A DNA stretch of 64,000 nucleotides from Kutzneria buriramensis (lineage in GTDB: Bacteria; Actinomycetota; Actinomycetes; Mycobacteriales; Pseudonocardiaceae). The notes beneath the pieces are model-generated. The model was not told where the DNA came from. It saw only the letters and a list, made by a program, of their open reading frames with translations, and searched no databases. Numbering within the stretch: the first letter of the stretch is position 1; every line of letters begins with the position of its first letter. Made by a program: the position numbers and the translations under genes. The DNA is taken from assembly GCF_003387475.1 (NCBI RefSeq), contig NZ_QUNO01000014.1, forward strand, positions 1 through 64,000, read 5' to 3'. This document shows positions 43,039 through 52,239 of the stretch, piece by piece.

Positions 43039-44303
43039 GCGCGATCCGATCCGTCCGGTCGCTGTCCCGAACCGCGCAGTTGTTGCTGCTGAACCAGTTC
43101 GGCGTCAACCTCGGCTTCTATCTGCTGATTCCCTATCTGGCCACGCATCTGCGGGAGACCCTGCACCTGTCGACGGCCGTCATCGGGGCGGTCATCGGCG
43201 CGCGCACTCTCAGCCAGCAGGGGCTCACCCTGTTCGGCGGGTCGGCGGCGGATCGCCTCGGATGCCGGCCGGTGATCATCGCCGGATGTGCGCTCCGCAC
43301 GGTCGGATTCGCGGCGTTCGCGTTCCTGGACAGCCTGCCCGGGCTGTTCGCCGCGACCCTCCTGACCGGTGTCGCGGGCGCGATGTTCAGCCCGGCCGCG
43401 CGGGCGTACCTGGCGCACGAGTCCGGCGACCAGCGACTCCGGGCGTTCGCGTTGCTCAACGTGGCCGGCGAGGCCGGAACGCTGCTCGGCCCGCTGCTCG
43501 GCGGCGTGCTGCTCGGCGTGGCATTTCCCGTCGTGGCGATCACGGCGGCAGCTGTCTTCGCCCTGCTGACCATGGCCCAGCTCGTCGCGCTGCCTGCTCG
43601 TCCACCGCGACCGGCAGTGCAGTCGGTGCTGATGGACTGGCGAGAACTGTGCGTCGATCGGCGTTTCCTGCTCTTCGTCTGCGCCACTTCCGGAATGTTC
43701 GTGCTGTACAACCAGCTCTACCTGGCCCTACCGCTGGAGGCCAGTCGTCTGTCCGGGGTGGCCAGCACGGTCGCGTTGCTGTTCGTCGCCTCCACCCTCG
43801 TCACCCTCGGCCTCCAGGTCCGTGTCACCAACTGGTGCCGGCGCCACTGGGAGCCGACAACGGCCATCGGCGTCGGACTTGCGTTGTGCGGCTTGGCCTT
43901 CGTGCCGCTGGCTGTGACCGGCTCCGTGCAGTCGACCGCGGCCGGGCCGCACGACGGCGGGATGGCGGCTGCGTTGCTGTCCTTGCCGGCCATCTTCCCG
44001 GTGGTGGTGGCGACGATCGTGCTGACACTCGGCGTCGTCGTGGCGCAGCCGTTCGTCCTGGATCTCGTTCCGGCATTCGGACGTAGCGGGCTGACCGGCA
44101 CGTATCTCGGCGGCTACGCCATGGCCGCCGGGATCGTCGCCACGATCGGCAACATCGCCGTCGGTTGCGTCGCCGATCTGGGGATCCGTCTGGACATGCC
44201 GTGGCTGCCTTGGCTATTGCTCATCGGTCACGGGCTCGCCGGCACGGTCCTGATCGGCGTGGCGCGCGCCCACGCGACGTTTCCTGCTCGAGACGGCTCG
44301 TGA
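43032..44303 (+). CDS. MFS efflux transporter
   Basis: A 423-residue major facilitator protein with about twelve hydrophobic helices. The MFS loop motif 2-3 appears as [15 protein letters not shown] and motif C-like sequence as [18 protein letters not shown]. Start is the GTG that overlaps the PLP gene stop (GTGCTGA). It stands between two SbnA/CysK-like genes and is the obvious exporter or self-resistance pump for the product of this locus; that is inference from position. Confidence 0.88.
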   Translation: MLSAIRSVRSLSRTAQLLLLNQFGVNLGFYLLIPYLATHLRETLHLSTAVIGAVIGARTLSQQGLTLFGGSAADRLGCRPVIIAGCALRTVGFAAFAFLDSLPGLFAATLLTGVAGAMFSPAARAYLAHESGDQRLRAFALLNVAGEAGTLLGPLLGGVLLGVAFPVVAITAAAVFALLTMAQLVALPARPPRPAVQSVLMDWRELCVDRRFLLFVCATSGMFVLYNQLYLALPLEASRLSGVASTVALLFVASTLVTLGLQVRVTNWCRRHWEPTTAIGVGLALCGLAFVPLAVTGSVQSTAAGPHDGGMAAALLSLPAIFPVVVATIVLTLGVVVAQPFVLDLVPAFGRSGLTGTYLGGYAMAAGIVATIGNIAVGCVADLGIRLDMPWLPWLLLIGHGLAGTVLIGVARAHATFPARDGS

Positions 44304-44318
44304 CAAGGAAGGACGCTC

Positions 44319-45371
44319 ATGCGTTGTGACACCATCCTCGACGCCATCGGCAACACGCCGCTGGTGCGCCTCAATCGGCTCACCGAGCCGACCGACGCGG
44401 CGGTGTGGGTCAAGCTCGAGTGCCTCACCCCAGGGGGCAGCGTCAAGGCGCGGCCGGCCCTGGGCATGATCCGCGCGGCGCTGCGCTCGGGAGCGCTCAC
44501 CGCGGACGGCACCATCGTCGAAGCCACGTCCGGGAACTTGGGCATCGCGCTGGCGATGATCGGCTCCGCGCTAGGCATCAGGGTGCAGATCATGATCGAT
44601 CCCCGCACGCCCGCGCCGAGCGCGCGGACCATCGCCGCCTACGGCGCCACACCGATCCTGGTCGAGGAATCCGACGAGCACGGCAAGTACCAGATCCCAC
44701 GGATCCAGGCGGCCGAAGCCGTCGGCCGAACCGTTGCGGGCGCCTATGTGCCCAACCAGTGGGACAACCCGGACAACCCGGCCGCGCACCGCGAGGCTGC
44801 CTCGGAAATCGTCGACGACCTCGACGGTGACGTCGATGCCATCGTGTGCGCCACCAGCAGCTGCGGCCAGCTCACCGGCATCGGCCGATGGATCAGACGA
44901 GTCCGCCCCGACTGCCTGATGGTGGCGGTGGACGGCCGAGGCTCGGCCGCGATCGGCGGTCCCCTCGGTCAGCATCTTCTGGTCGGCCTCGGTTCCGCTT
45001 TCACCCCGGGCAACTTCGACCCCGCAACCGTCGACGAGGCGTACTGGTGCGGCGACGCAGAGGCATTCGGCACCTGCCGGCTACTCGCGAGCAATGAAGG
45101 TATGCTGCTCGGCGGCTCGTCGGGCGCCGCCGTCTTCGTCGCACTGGCGGTCGCCCGACGACTGGGTCGTCACCACAACGTCGTGGCCGTAGCACCCGAC
45201 GGCGGCGATCGCTACCTCGACACCATCTACGACGACACGTGGATTCGAGATCACGACCTCACTCTCGCCTCTACCGTGGCCCAACTCCGTGAACGGCTGG
45301 CGGACTACTCTCCATTCCCCGGAGACCAACTCAAGCCGTGGCGCCACTATCCCGCCAGCCCCGAACCGTGA
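44319..45371 (+). CDS. Cysteine-synthase/SbnA-like PLP enzyme (third copy)
   Basis: A 350-residue PLP enzyme. AIGNTPLVRLNRL, PLP Lys43 in TPGGSVKARPAL, EATSGNLGIALAM and the C-terminal LLGGSSGAAVFVAL are all present, so the fold and active site look complete. GGAAGGA lies seven bases before the ATG and 15 bp after the MFS stop, so it is the third gene of that operon. With sbnA, the 41.9-kb gene and the threonine-synthase-like gene it makes four fold-type II PLP enzymes in one locus. Confidence 0.88.
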   Translation: MRCDTILDAIGNTPLVRLNRLTEPTDAAVWVKLECLTPGGSVKARPALGMIRAALRSGALTADGTIVEATSGNLGIALAMIGSALGIRVQIMIDPRTPAPSARTIAAYGATPILVEESDEHGKYQIPRIQAAEAVGRTVAGAYVPNQWDNPDNPAAHREAASEIVDDLDGDVDAIVCATSSCGQLTGIGRWIRRVRPDCLMVAVDGRGSAAIGGPLGQHLLVGLGSAFTPGNFDPATVDEAYWCGDAEAFGTCRLLASNEGMLLGGSSGAAVFVALAVARRLGRHHNVVAVAPDGGDRYLDTIYDDTWIRDHDLTLASTVAQLRERLADYSPFPGDQLKPWRHYPASPEP

Positions 45372-45473
45372 TCGACCGGAACGGCCCGGCAACGCTCGCC
45401 AAACCCTTACGTCAGGCCACGCCGCCGGTTGACGACCGTGCCTCCTGTTGATCGTTTCCCCTGCTCGTGACCT

Positions 45474-45548
45474 GTATCCCGGCCCGTCGTCCACGGGAAT
45501 ACGGAGAACCCCTCCCCGGTGCCCCCGTGGTGGCGAAAACTCGCTGCC
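45474..45548. promoter_or_regulatory. Duplicated promoter block, copy 2 (GTATCCC...GGGAATAC)
   Basis: GTATCCC (45474-45480) and GGGAATAC (45495-45502) are followed by CGGAGAAC and, 34 bp on, by AACTCGCTGC just before the likely ATG of the LuxR-type regulator. Element order and spacing match the block at 41692-41766. Confidence 0.65.
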
Positions 45549-48512
45549 ATGAGCCCGACCTGTGTGACCAGAACACTGAGTTGTCGTGACGAGGAGGCTT
45601 CAGGAGGTGGCATTCGGGTCCATGAAGGAGCGGCCGGCGGCATTGGTCCTCTGGTCGGAAGGCAGCGAGAACTGGGTTGCCTGAAGAGGATCCGCGCGGC
45701 GGCCGCGGATGGGAACGCCATTCAGGTGGCGGAAGTGGTGGGCGAATCGGGTATCGGCAAGTCGCGGTTGTTGGACGAGTTCGGCGCGGCAGCGGCCCGT
45801 GACGGGTGGACGGTGCTGACCGGCCGTGCGTCCGAATCGGATCGGGGCAGCCGATTCGGTGTCTTCGTCGACGTGCTGGGTGATCACTTCGCGTCGCTCG
45901 ACCCGATCGAGCCGTGGCGACTGCGCCTCGGCATCCGTGCGTTGTTGGAGAAGCTGGCGCCCGGGCGTGGCCTGGTGCTGATGCTGGACGATCTGCACTG
46001 GGGGGACGACGCCTCGCTGGAGTTGCTGGGGCATCTGGTCTGTCACCCGCCACGAATACCTCTGGTGCTCGCGGTGGCATACCGTCCCAGCCTGGCGCCC
46101 GGCCGGTTGACCGCGGTGCTGGCTCAGGCGGCGCGGCAGGGGAGGACGAACCGGGTCGAGCTCGGCCCGCTGGACGCCGAGGCGGTGGCCGAGTTCCTCG
46201 GTCCCGATGTCAGCACGCGGCGGTGCCAGGTCCTGCACGAGGCCAGTGGCGGGTGCCCGTTCTACCTGGCGGCGCTGGCACAGGTTCCCGAGGAGCAGCT
46301 CCGGACCGAACTGCTGGCCGCACCGCCGCCGGACGGCGCCCGGTCGGGCGACGCGGTGGTGTCGGTGAAGGCCGTTCCCGCTGTCGTCCGGGCGAGCATG
46401 CAGGCCGAGATGGCCGACCTGCCGGAAGGTGTTCGGGTGGTCGCACAGGCGGCGGCGGTGGCCGGTGACCTGTTCGAGCCCGATGTGGTCGCCGCGATCG
46501 CCGGCATGAACCGACAGGACACCGACCGGGCGGTGGACGAGTTGGTGGCCCGTGATCTCATCCGCCCGAAGGGTAGCGGCCGGTTCGGTTACTGGTTGCC
46601 GATGATGCGCGCGGCCGCGTACGCCAGCGGAGGCGGTGGCTGGCTGATTCGGGCACACGCACGAGCCTGGGCGGCGTTGGAGGAGCGCGGAGCCTCGGTG
46701 TTCCGGCGGGTTCACCACGCGGAACGGTGCGCTCGGACCGGGGACGAGCGAGCGATCGCCGTGCTGGTCGACGCCGCGCGAATGACGGCCACGCGGGCGC
46801 CCGCGCAAGCCGTGCGCTGGTTGTCCCTCGCACTGGACCTGCTGCCGGACAAGGGCGAGGACGACGAGCGACGGTTGGAGCTGCTGGCCGACATGGCGAC
46901 CTTTCTCGGCATGTGCGGCCGACTGGAGCCGGCTCGCGACGCCCTGCACGAGGTGGTGCGGCTGCTGCCCCGTGACGCAGTGGCTCAGCGGGTGCATGCC
47001 GTGGGGTTCTGCGCCACCGTCGAACACCTCCTGGGCCGGCACGCGGAAGCCAGCGGCTTGCTCCTCGCCGAACTGCACCAGCTGCCCGAGCACCACGGTG
47101 ACGGAGGCGCCGATGTGGACGACATGATCACCGCGCTGAAGCTGAAGCTGGCCACCGCGAGCCTGCTGTGTGCCGATTTCGCCCAGGCCCATACCTGGGC
47201 CGGTGCCGCCCGTCGTGCCGTCGGCGGCGCCGGAGACCGTCTCCTGTCGGTCGCCGCGGCGAGTGTCCTGGCCCTGTCCGACTACGCCGTGGCCGACATT
47301 CCCGCCGCACAGCGCAACTGCGACCGGGCGGCCGAGCTCGTCGACGGGCTCACCGACGGCGAACTGGCCCGACAACTGGACACCGTGGTCTGGCTGGGCT
47401 GGGCCGAACAGTGTCTGGAACGCCACGGTGCGGCACGACGCCATCTCGAACATGGCCTTTCCCTGTGCCGAGCCACCGGTCAACACCACCTCATGACCTA
47501 CCTCGTCGTCGGCCTCGCCAGCACACTGCTAGGGCAGGGACGGTTGCGAGAGGCCGCCGACACCGTCGCCGAGGCGTGTGAATCGGGTCAACCGGTACAC
47601 GGCCCCGCCCTGCGGGCCGCCGCGCTGGCGATGCGGTGCCGCATCGCGACCTTCACCGGCGACACCGACCAGGCCGTGCGCTGGGGCGAAGAAGCGTGCC
47701 AGCTGGCCGGACCGGCCGACGATTGGCTGTCGGTGCTGGCGTCGGCGTTCTTCGCGCATGCCCGCCTGATGGCCGGCGACCCCCAGGGCTGCGTCTCCAT
47801 CCTGGCCGACGCCGGTGGTGGCGCGGAACTCCCGATGATCCCGGAGCCGGCCCGCCCCGGCTGGTTCGACGTCCTCACCACCGCCGCCCTGGCGCTGGGC
47901 GACAGCCGTGACGGCGAGCAGTGGGCCACGCGCGCCGAAACCGCTGCCGCCCGCCTCGGCCTGGCCGGGAGCACGGCCTTCGCGCGACTCGCCCGTGCTC
48001 GAGTCCACTACGCCACAGGTGACACCGTTGGCGCGGCCGACGCAGCTCGCGGGGCCGCCGGCACCTTCCGGCAGGTTGGTGATCCCTTCGACGAGGGCTG
48101 CGCATGGCTGCTGGCCGGCACCGCCACGGCTGGCACCGGTTCCCGCGCGGAAGCACTGCGCGAACTGGAGCGGGCCCACGCCCTGTTCGTCCAGTGCCAG
48201 GCCACCGGCCAACGTCACCACGCCGCCCGCGAAATGCGGAGGCTCGGCCGTCGCGTCCCCAAGGGCGTCAGCGGGCAACGCAACCCCCACAACGCAGTCG
48301 GCGCGGCCGCCCTCACCCGCCGCGAAACCGAAATAGCCCGCTGGGTCATGCAAGGGCTCACCAGCCGGCAGATCGCCACGAAGCTCTTCCTCAGTCCGCG
48401 CACCGTCGAACACCACATCGCCAACATTCGCGCCAAGGTCGGCGTCACCACCCGGGCCGGCATCGCCACCGCGCTCCTCACCGCCGAACACGCCGAGAGC
48501 ACCTCGGCCTGA
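45549..48512 (+). CDS. Large ATP-binding LuxR-family (LAL) regulator 1
   Basis: A 987-residue regulator from the ATG at 45549 (997 from the GTG at 45519). An AAA-type ATPase domain comes first, with Walker A VGESGIGKSRL and Walker B LVLMLDDLHWGDD. A long TPR-like helical region follows (about 400-890). The C-terminal LuxR helix-turn-helix reads LTRRETEIARWVMQGLTSRQ then IATKLFLSPRTVEHHIANI. Such LAL proteins are typical pathway activators in actinomycete gene clusters. It follows the PLP/MFS operon by about 150-180 bp and shares a promoter block with it, so it is a likely cluster activator. Confidence 0.9.
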   Translation: MSPTCVTRTLSCRDEEASGGGIRVHEGAAGGIGPLVGRQRELGCLKRIRAAAADGNAIQVAEVVGESGIGKSRLLDEFGAAAARDGWTVLTGRASESDRGSRFGVFVDVLGDHFASLDPIEPWRLRLGIRALLEKLAPGRGLVLMLDDLHWGDDASLELLGHLVCHPPRIPLVLAVAYRPSLAPGRLTAVLAQAARQGRTNRVELGPLDAEAVAEFLGPDVSTRRCQVLHEASGGCPFYLAALAQVPEEQLRTELLAAPPPDGARSGDAVVSVKAVPAVVRASMQAEMADLPEGVRVVAQAAAVAGDLFEPDVVAAIAGMNRQDTDRAVDELVARDLIRPKGSGRFGYWLPMMRAAAYASGGGGWLIRAHARAWAALEERGASVFRRVHHAERCARTGDERAIAVLVDAARMTATRAPAQAVRWLSLALDLLPDKGEDDERRLELLADMATFLGMCGRLEPARDALHEVVRLLPRDAVAQRVHAVGFCATVEHLLGRHAEASGLLLAELHQLPEHHGDGGADVDDMITALKLKLATASLLCADFAQAHTWAGAARRAVGGAGDRLLSVAAASVLALSDYAVADIPAAQRNCDRAAELVDGLTDGELARQLDTVVWLGWAEQCLERHGAARRHLEHGLSLCRATGQHHLMTYLVVGLASTLLGQGRLREAADTVAEACESGQPVHGPALRAAALAMRCRIATFTGDTDQAVRWGEEACQLAGPADDWLSVLASAFFAHARLMAGDPQGCVSILADAGGGAELPMIPEPARPGWFDVLTTAALALGDSRDGEQWATRAETAAARLGLAGSTAFARLARARVHYATGDTVGAADAARGAAGTFRQVGDPFDEGCAWLLAGTATAGTGSRAEALRELERAHALFVQCQATGQRHHAAREMRRLGRRVPKGVSGQRNPHNAVGAAALTRRETEIARWVMQGLTSRQIATKLFLSPRTVEHHIANIRAKVGVTTRAGIATALLTAEHAESTSA

Positions 48513-48775
48513 CCCGACCCGCGGACGACGATGTCCGCGTCGGCAAGGCTCACGGCTCCGACGGCGTCCAGTCGCCAGTGACGAGTCTGCGTCAGTTCCG
48601 GCCCTTCCGTCCCGCCGGGCCGCTGCCGCATTCTCGGTGTCGACGGCTGCCGGCTGCCCTGAGCCGTGTTCGGTATGGAGGCCCGCCCAGTGCACCAGGG
48701 ACGGTGGTGGACAACTGCGGGCCCGGTGAGCGCGGTGGCTCTCTTCACCGAACAACCAGAACGCCAGGACCGGTG

Positions 48776-51136
48776 ATGGCGGGCGTCGGATCGGGTCGGG
48801 TGACGGGCAACTTGCCGAGCGATGTGACCACCTTCGTGGGCCGCCGTCGTGAGAGCACCATGGCCAAGCGCGTGCTGCGGCGCACGCGGCTGCTCACGCT
48901 GACCGGGATGGCCGGGGTCGGGAAGACCCGGTTGGCGGTGCGGGTGGCCACCCAACTCCGCGATGCCTTCCCGGACGGGGTGTGGCTGGTCGAATTGGCC
49001 GCCGTCAGCGATGACACACTGCTGGCCGAATCGCTCGCCGACGTCCTGGGCGTGCGTGACCTGCAGGGACACCGCTGCTGCGCCATGGCCATGCTGTCCG
49101 ACTACCTGGCCGACAAGAAACTGCTGCTGTTGCTGGACAACTGCGAACATCTGCTGGCCTCCTGCGCGGCACTGACCAGCAGACTGCTGACCGCGGCGCG
49201 GGGCCTGCGGATCCTGGCCACCAGCCGGCAACCCCTGAGTGTGACGGGGGAGCACCTGCTGGAGGTGCCGCCGATGTCGGTGCCCGAACTCGATCCGGGG
49301 CAGCCGCTGAGCCCCCGCGCCATCGATCGTCACGAGGCGGTGCGGCTGTTCGCCGAGCGGGCGGCGACGGCCCGGCCCGGCTTCGTCGTCGATGCCACCA
49401 ACCGGGACACCGTCGCGCGGATCTGCCGCCGGCTGGACGGGATCCCGCTGGCCATCGAACTGGCGGCGCTGCGGGTCCGGGCGTTGCCGGTCGGCCAGAT
49501 CCTGGCCGGGCTGGACGACTACCTGGAATTCCTGGCCAAGGGGAGCCGGGTCGCCGTGCCGCAACTCCAGACGCTGCGCGCCGCGATCGACTGGAGCTAC
49601 GCGCTGTGCTCCCCGCTGGAGCAGCAGTTGTGGGCCCGGGCCTCGGTGTTCGCCGGTGGGTTCGATCTGGACGCGGCCGAGGCCGTCTGCAGCGGCGATC
49701 CCATCGTCCGGGAAGACGTCTTCGAACTGGTGGCCGCCCTCGTCGACAAGTCCATCCTGACCCGAGCCGACTACGACGCCCCGGCGCGGTACCGGATGCT
49801 GGAGGCCATTCGGCAGCACGGCAGGGAACAGTTGGTCGCGTCCAGCCAGCAGGCAGTCCTGCGTGCCCGACACCGTGATCACTACCACCACCTGGCCATC
49901 CGAGCGGAACGGGCGTGGCTGGGCCCCCACGAGGTGGCGTGGTTCGCCCGGCTCCGGCACGAGCACCCCAACCTGCGGGCCGCGTTGGAGTTCTGCCTGA
50001 CCGAACGCGACCAGGCGCGGCTCGGGCTGGAGATCACCGCTGCCCTGCTGCACTACTGGGTCCGATCCTGTTGCCTGGAGGAGGGGCGCCGGTGGCTGCG
50101 CCGGGCACTGGAGTTGGACCGGCAGCCCAGCCGGCAACGGGCCAAGGCGTTGTGGGTCAGCGGCTGGCTCACCCTCCAGCATGCCGACATGACCACCGCG
50201 CTGTCCCTGCTGAAGCAGGCCGACGTGCTGGCGCGTCAACTCGGCGACGAGCCCGCCCTCGCCTACACCACGCTGTGCCTGGGCACGGCCGCGTTCTTCC
50301 AGAGCGACCTGCACCGCGCGGTCGCCCTCCTGGAGGACGCGCTTGCCCACCACCACGCGCTCGCCCACCCGGCCGGCGCCTGGCTCGCCCTGGGGTATCT
50401 GGCCCTGACCACCGCGGTCCTCGGACAGCCGGACATCTCGGTCGGCTTCAGCCGCGAGCGGCTTGCGCTGTGCGACAGCCGTGGCGCGTCCGCGTCCCGG
50501 ATCTATCCACTGTGGGGGCTCGGCCTCGGCGAGTGGCTTTCCGGCGGCCGACAGCTGGCCGGGCGACTGATCCGGGAAACCATCGAGACCGCACGGGATT
50601 TCGGCGACGAGTGGGCGGTCGCGCACTGTCTGGAGACACTGGCCTGGATCGCGGGAACGGACGGCCTGCACATGCGTGCCGCCCGGCTGCTCGGCGCCGC
50701 CCACGCGGTCTGGCGGTCGACCGGGACGCCTCCGTCCGGCCCGAGGTACCTCACCTCCTGGCATGACCAGTGCGAGCAGCGCGCGCGTATCACGCTCGGG
50801 GACAAGCAGTTCGGCGCGGCTTTCCGGCAGGGCACGCGGTTCGGCATCGACCATGCCGTCGACTACGCCCTCGTCGAACCCGTCGGAACGACGACCACGG
50901 TTGCGCACGCCGTGATTCCCTACCACCGACCGGCGCTCCTGACGCGCCGGGAGCGGCAGGTCGCCGAACTCCGCAGCAAGGGGCTGTCCACCGAAGACAT
51001 CGCGGCCACGCTGCTCATCGCCCCCCACGCCGCCGAGGGGCATCTGCACCGCATCCTGATCAAACTCGGCCTCACCGACCGCGCCCAACTCGCCGCGTGG
51101 ATCACCGAGCACCTGCCCCCGTCGGACGATCAGTAG
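48776..51136 (+). CDS. NB-ARC-type LuxR-family regulator 2
   Basis: A 786-residue regulator. Its NTPase domain is of the AfsR/NB-ARC kind: TFVGRRRE at the N-terminus, P-loop LTGMAGVGKTRLA and KLLLLLDNCEHLL, RILATSRQPL. A winged-helix and TPR-like region follows. The C-terminal LuxR helix-turn-helix is LTRRERQVAELRSKGLSTED then IAATLLIAPHAAEGHLHRI. It therefore differs in its ATPase type from the neighbour at 45.5 kb. Start ATG at 48776; earlier frame is not protein-like. The 263-bp gap before it shows no gene. Confidence 0.88.
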   Translation: MAGVGSGRVTGNLPSDVTTFVGRRRESTMAKRVLRRTRLLTLTGMAGVGKTRLAVRVATQLRDAFPDGVWLVELAAVSDDTLLAESLADVLGVRDLQGHRCCAMAMLSDYLADKKLLLLLDNCEHLLASCAALTSRLLTAARGLRILATSRQPLSVTGEHLLEVPPMSVPELDPGQPLSPRAIDRHEAVRLFAERAATARPGFVVDATNRDTVARICRRLDGIPLAIELAALRVRALPVGQILAGLDDYLEFLAKGSRVAVPQLQTLRAAIDWSYALCSPLEQQLWARASVFAGGFDLDAAEAVCSGDPIVREDVFELVAALVDKSILTRADYDAPARYRMLEAIRQHGREQLVASSQQAVLRARHRDHYHHLAIRAERAWLGPHEVAWFARLRHEHPNLRAALEFCLTERDQARLGLEITAALLHYWVRSCCLEEGRRWLRRALELDRQPSRQRAKALWVSGWLTLQHADMTTALSLLKQADVLARQLGDEPALAYTTLCLGTAAFFQSDLHRAVALLEDALAHHHALAHPAGAWLALGYLALTTAVLGQPDISVGFSRERLALCDSRGASASRIYPLWGLGLGEWLSGGRQLAGRLIRETIETARDFGDEWAVAHCLETLAWIAGTDGLHMRAARLLGAAHAVWRSTGTPPSGPRYLTSWHDQCEQRARITLGDKQFGAAFRQGTRFGIDHAVDYALVEPVGTTTTVAHAVIPYHRPALLTRRERQVAELRSKGLSTEDIAATLLIAPHAAEGHLHRILIKLGLTDRAQLAAWITEHLPPSDDQ

Positions 51137-51471
51137 CTCCGCCGGGTCCCGAGCGGAGCAAACCTCGTTGTATGACATAGCAATCAGGTCGTCGGGTGAC
51201 ACGCCGCTCGCCGCCCCGACCACTCGGCTGGCGAGTTGACCTTCCGCCGATTGCGGCGAATGCTCGTGCATGCGACGTCTGGCGCGGGTACGAAGGAATC
51301 AGTGTCGCTACGTCGTACGGGGGATGTCACCATCGCCCGATCAGGTGGCGTCCACCGCCGTTGTCTACTGTCCCCCGGCCTTCTTCTGGCAAGTTGCATC
51401 CTGCATATCGCGTCGTAGGGCTCGTCGACCGGTGTCCCGTCCCCGTCGGCAGTGGCTGGAGGGAGCGACAG
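51137..51471. other. 335-bp leader region of the first Crp/Fnr gene
   Basis: No gene seen. A weak palindrome CGCCG-ATTG-CGGCG lies near 51246. The rest has no clear promoter or repeat by eye. Confidence 0.5.
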
Positions 51472-52239
51472 ATGGAGGACGCCAGGCCCGAGCATCGCCG
51501 CGCCGGGCTGGAGAAGGCACGATTCGCGGCTTGTTGCCTGTCGGGCGGCGAGAACCCCGAGAACTCCGGCGACGTCGACTTCGGCGTGTTGTCGACGCTG
51601 GCCGCCCAGTTGTCGCCGCGGTCGCTGCGGCCCGGCGAGAAGCTGTGGCAGGCGGACCGGCTCCCGTCGGCTGTCTGGATCATCCAGCACGGCCTGGTCG
51701 AGATGGCCGTCGGGCGGGGCGCGCGACGCCGGGTCGTGCAGACCGCCGGCGCCGGCGAGGTCGTCGGCATCGTTCAGCTGCTCAGCGGACAGGCTCTGCC
51801 GTGCCAGGCGCAGGCGGTGGACGCCGTGTCGGCCCTGGAATGGCCGGCCGGCCTGTTCCTCGGCGCGCTGCACCGGCGCCCCGCACTGGCCCGGATGCTG
51901 CTGCCCACGCTGAGCCGACGAGTGACCAGCGGCTGGCTCCGGCTCGCCTCGGTGGCGGTCAGCAGCCTCGAGGTCCGTGCGGCGCGGATGCTGTTGATCG
52001 AGGCCCGGGACGACGTCGTCGCGTTGCCGCAGGACGTCGTCGCCTCGATGATCGGCGCCTCCCGGCAGGCGCTCAACCGAATCCTGCGGGGACTCCAGAC
52101 GGTCGGCGTCATCGAGCTGTCCTACCGGGCGATCCGGATCCTCGACCGCGCCGCCCTGGTCCGGCTCGCCCAGCCCTATCGGGACGAACCGGTCACCCGG
52201 CCGGGCGCGGCGTCAGCGGCACCTGTGCAGCGGGCGTAA
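51472..52239 (+). CDS. Crp/Fnr-family regulator 1
   Basis: A 255-residue protein with a cyclic-nucleotide-binding-type beta roll (about 35-150: LRPGEKLWQADRLPSAVWII, GEVVGIVQLLSGQALPCQA) and a Crp-type winged helix (about 175-235; LPQDVVASMIGASRQALNRI). The canonical cAMP-contact residues are not evident, so the ligand is uncertain. Start chosen for GGAGGGAG upstream. The 3' end overlaps its convergent paralogue by 27 bp. Confidence 0.88.
   Translation: MEDARPEHRRAGLEKARFAACCLSGGENPENSGDVDFGVLSTLAAQLSPRSLRPGEKLWQADRLPSAVWIIQHGLVEMAVGRGARRRVVQTAGAGEVVGIVQLLSGQALPCQAQAVDAVSALEWPAGLFLGALHRRPALARMLLPTLSRRVTSGWLRLASVAVSSLEVRAARMLLIEARDDVVALPQDVVASMIGASRQALNRILRGLQTVGVIELSYRAIRILDRAALVRLAQPYRDEPVTRPGAASAAPVQRA

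Noticed and set aside
48215-51271. Minus-strand 1018-codon frame opposite the second LuxR-type regulator
   Set aside because: No recognisable motif; the plus strand has a P-loop, NB-ARC and LuxR helix-turn-helix in correct order.
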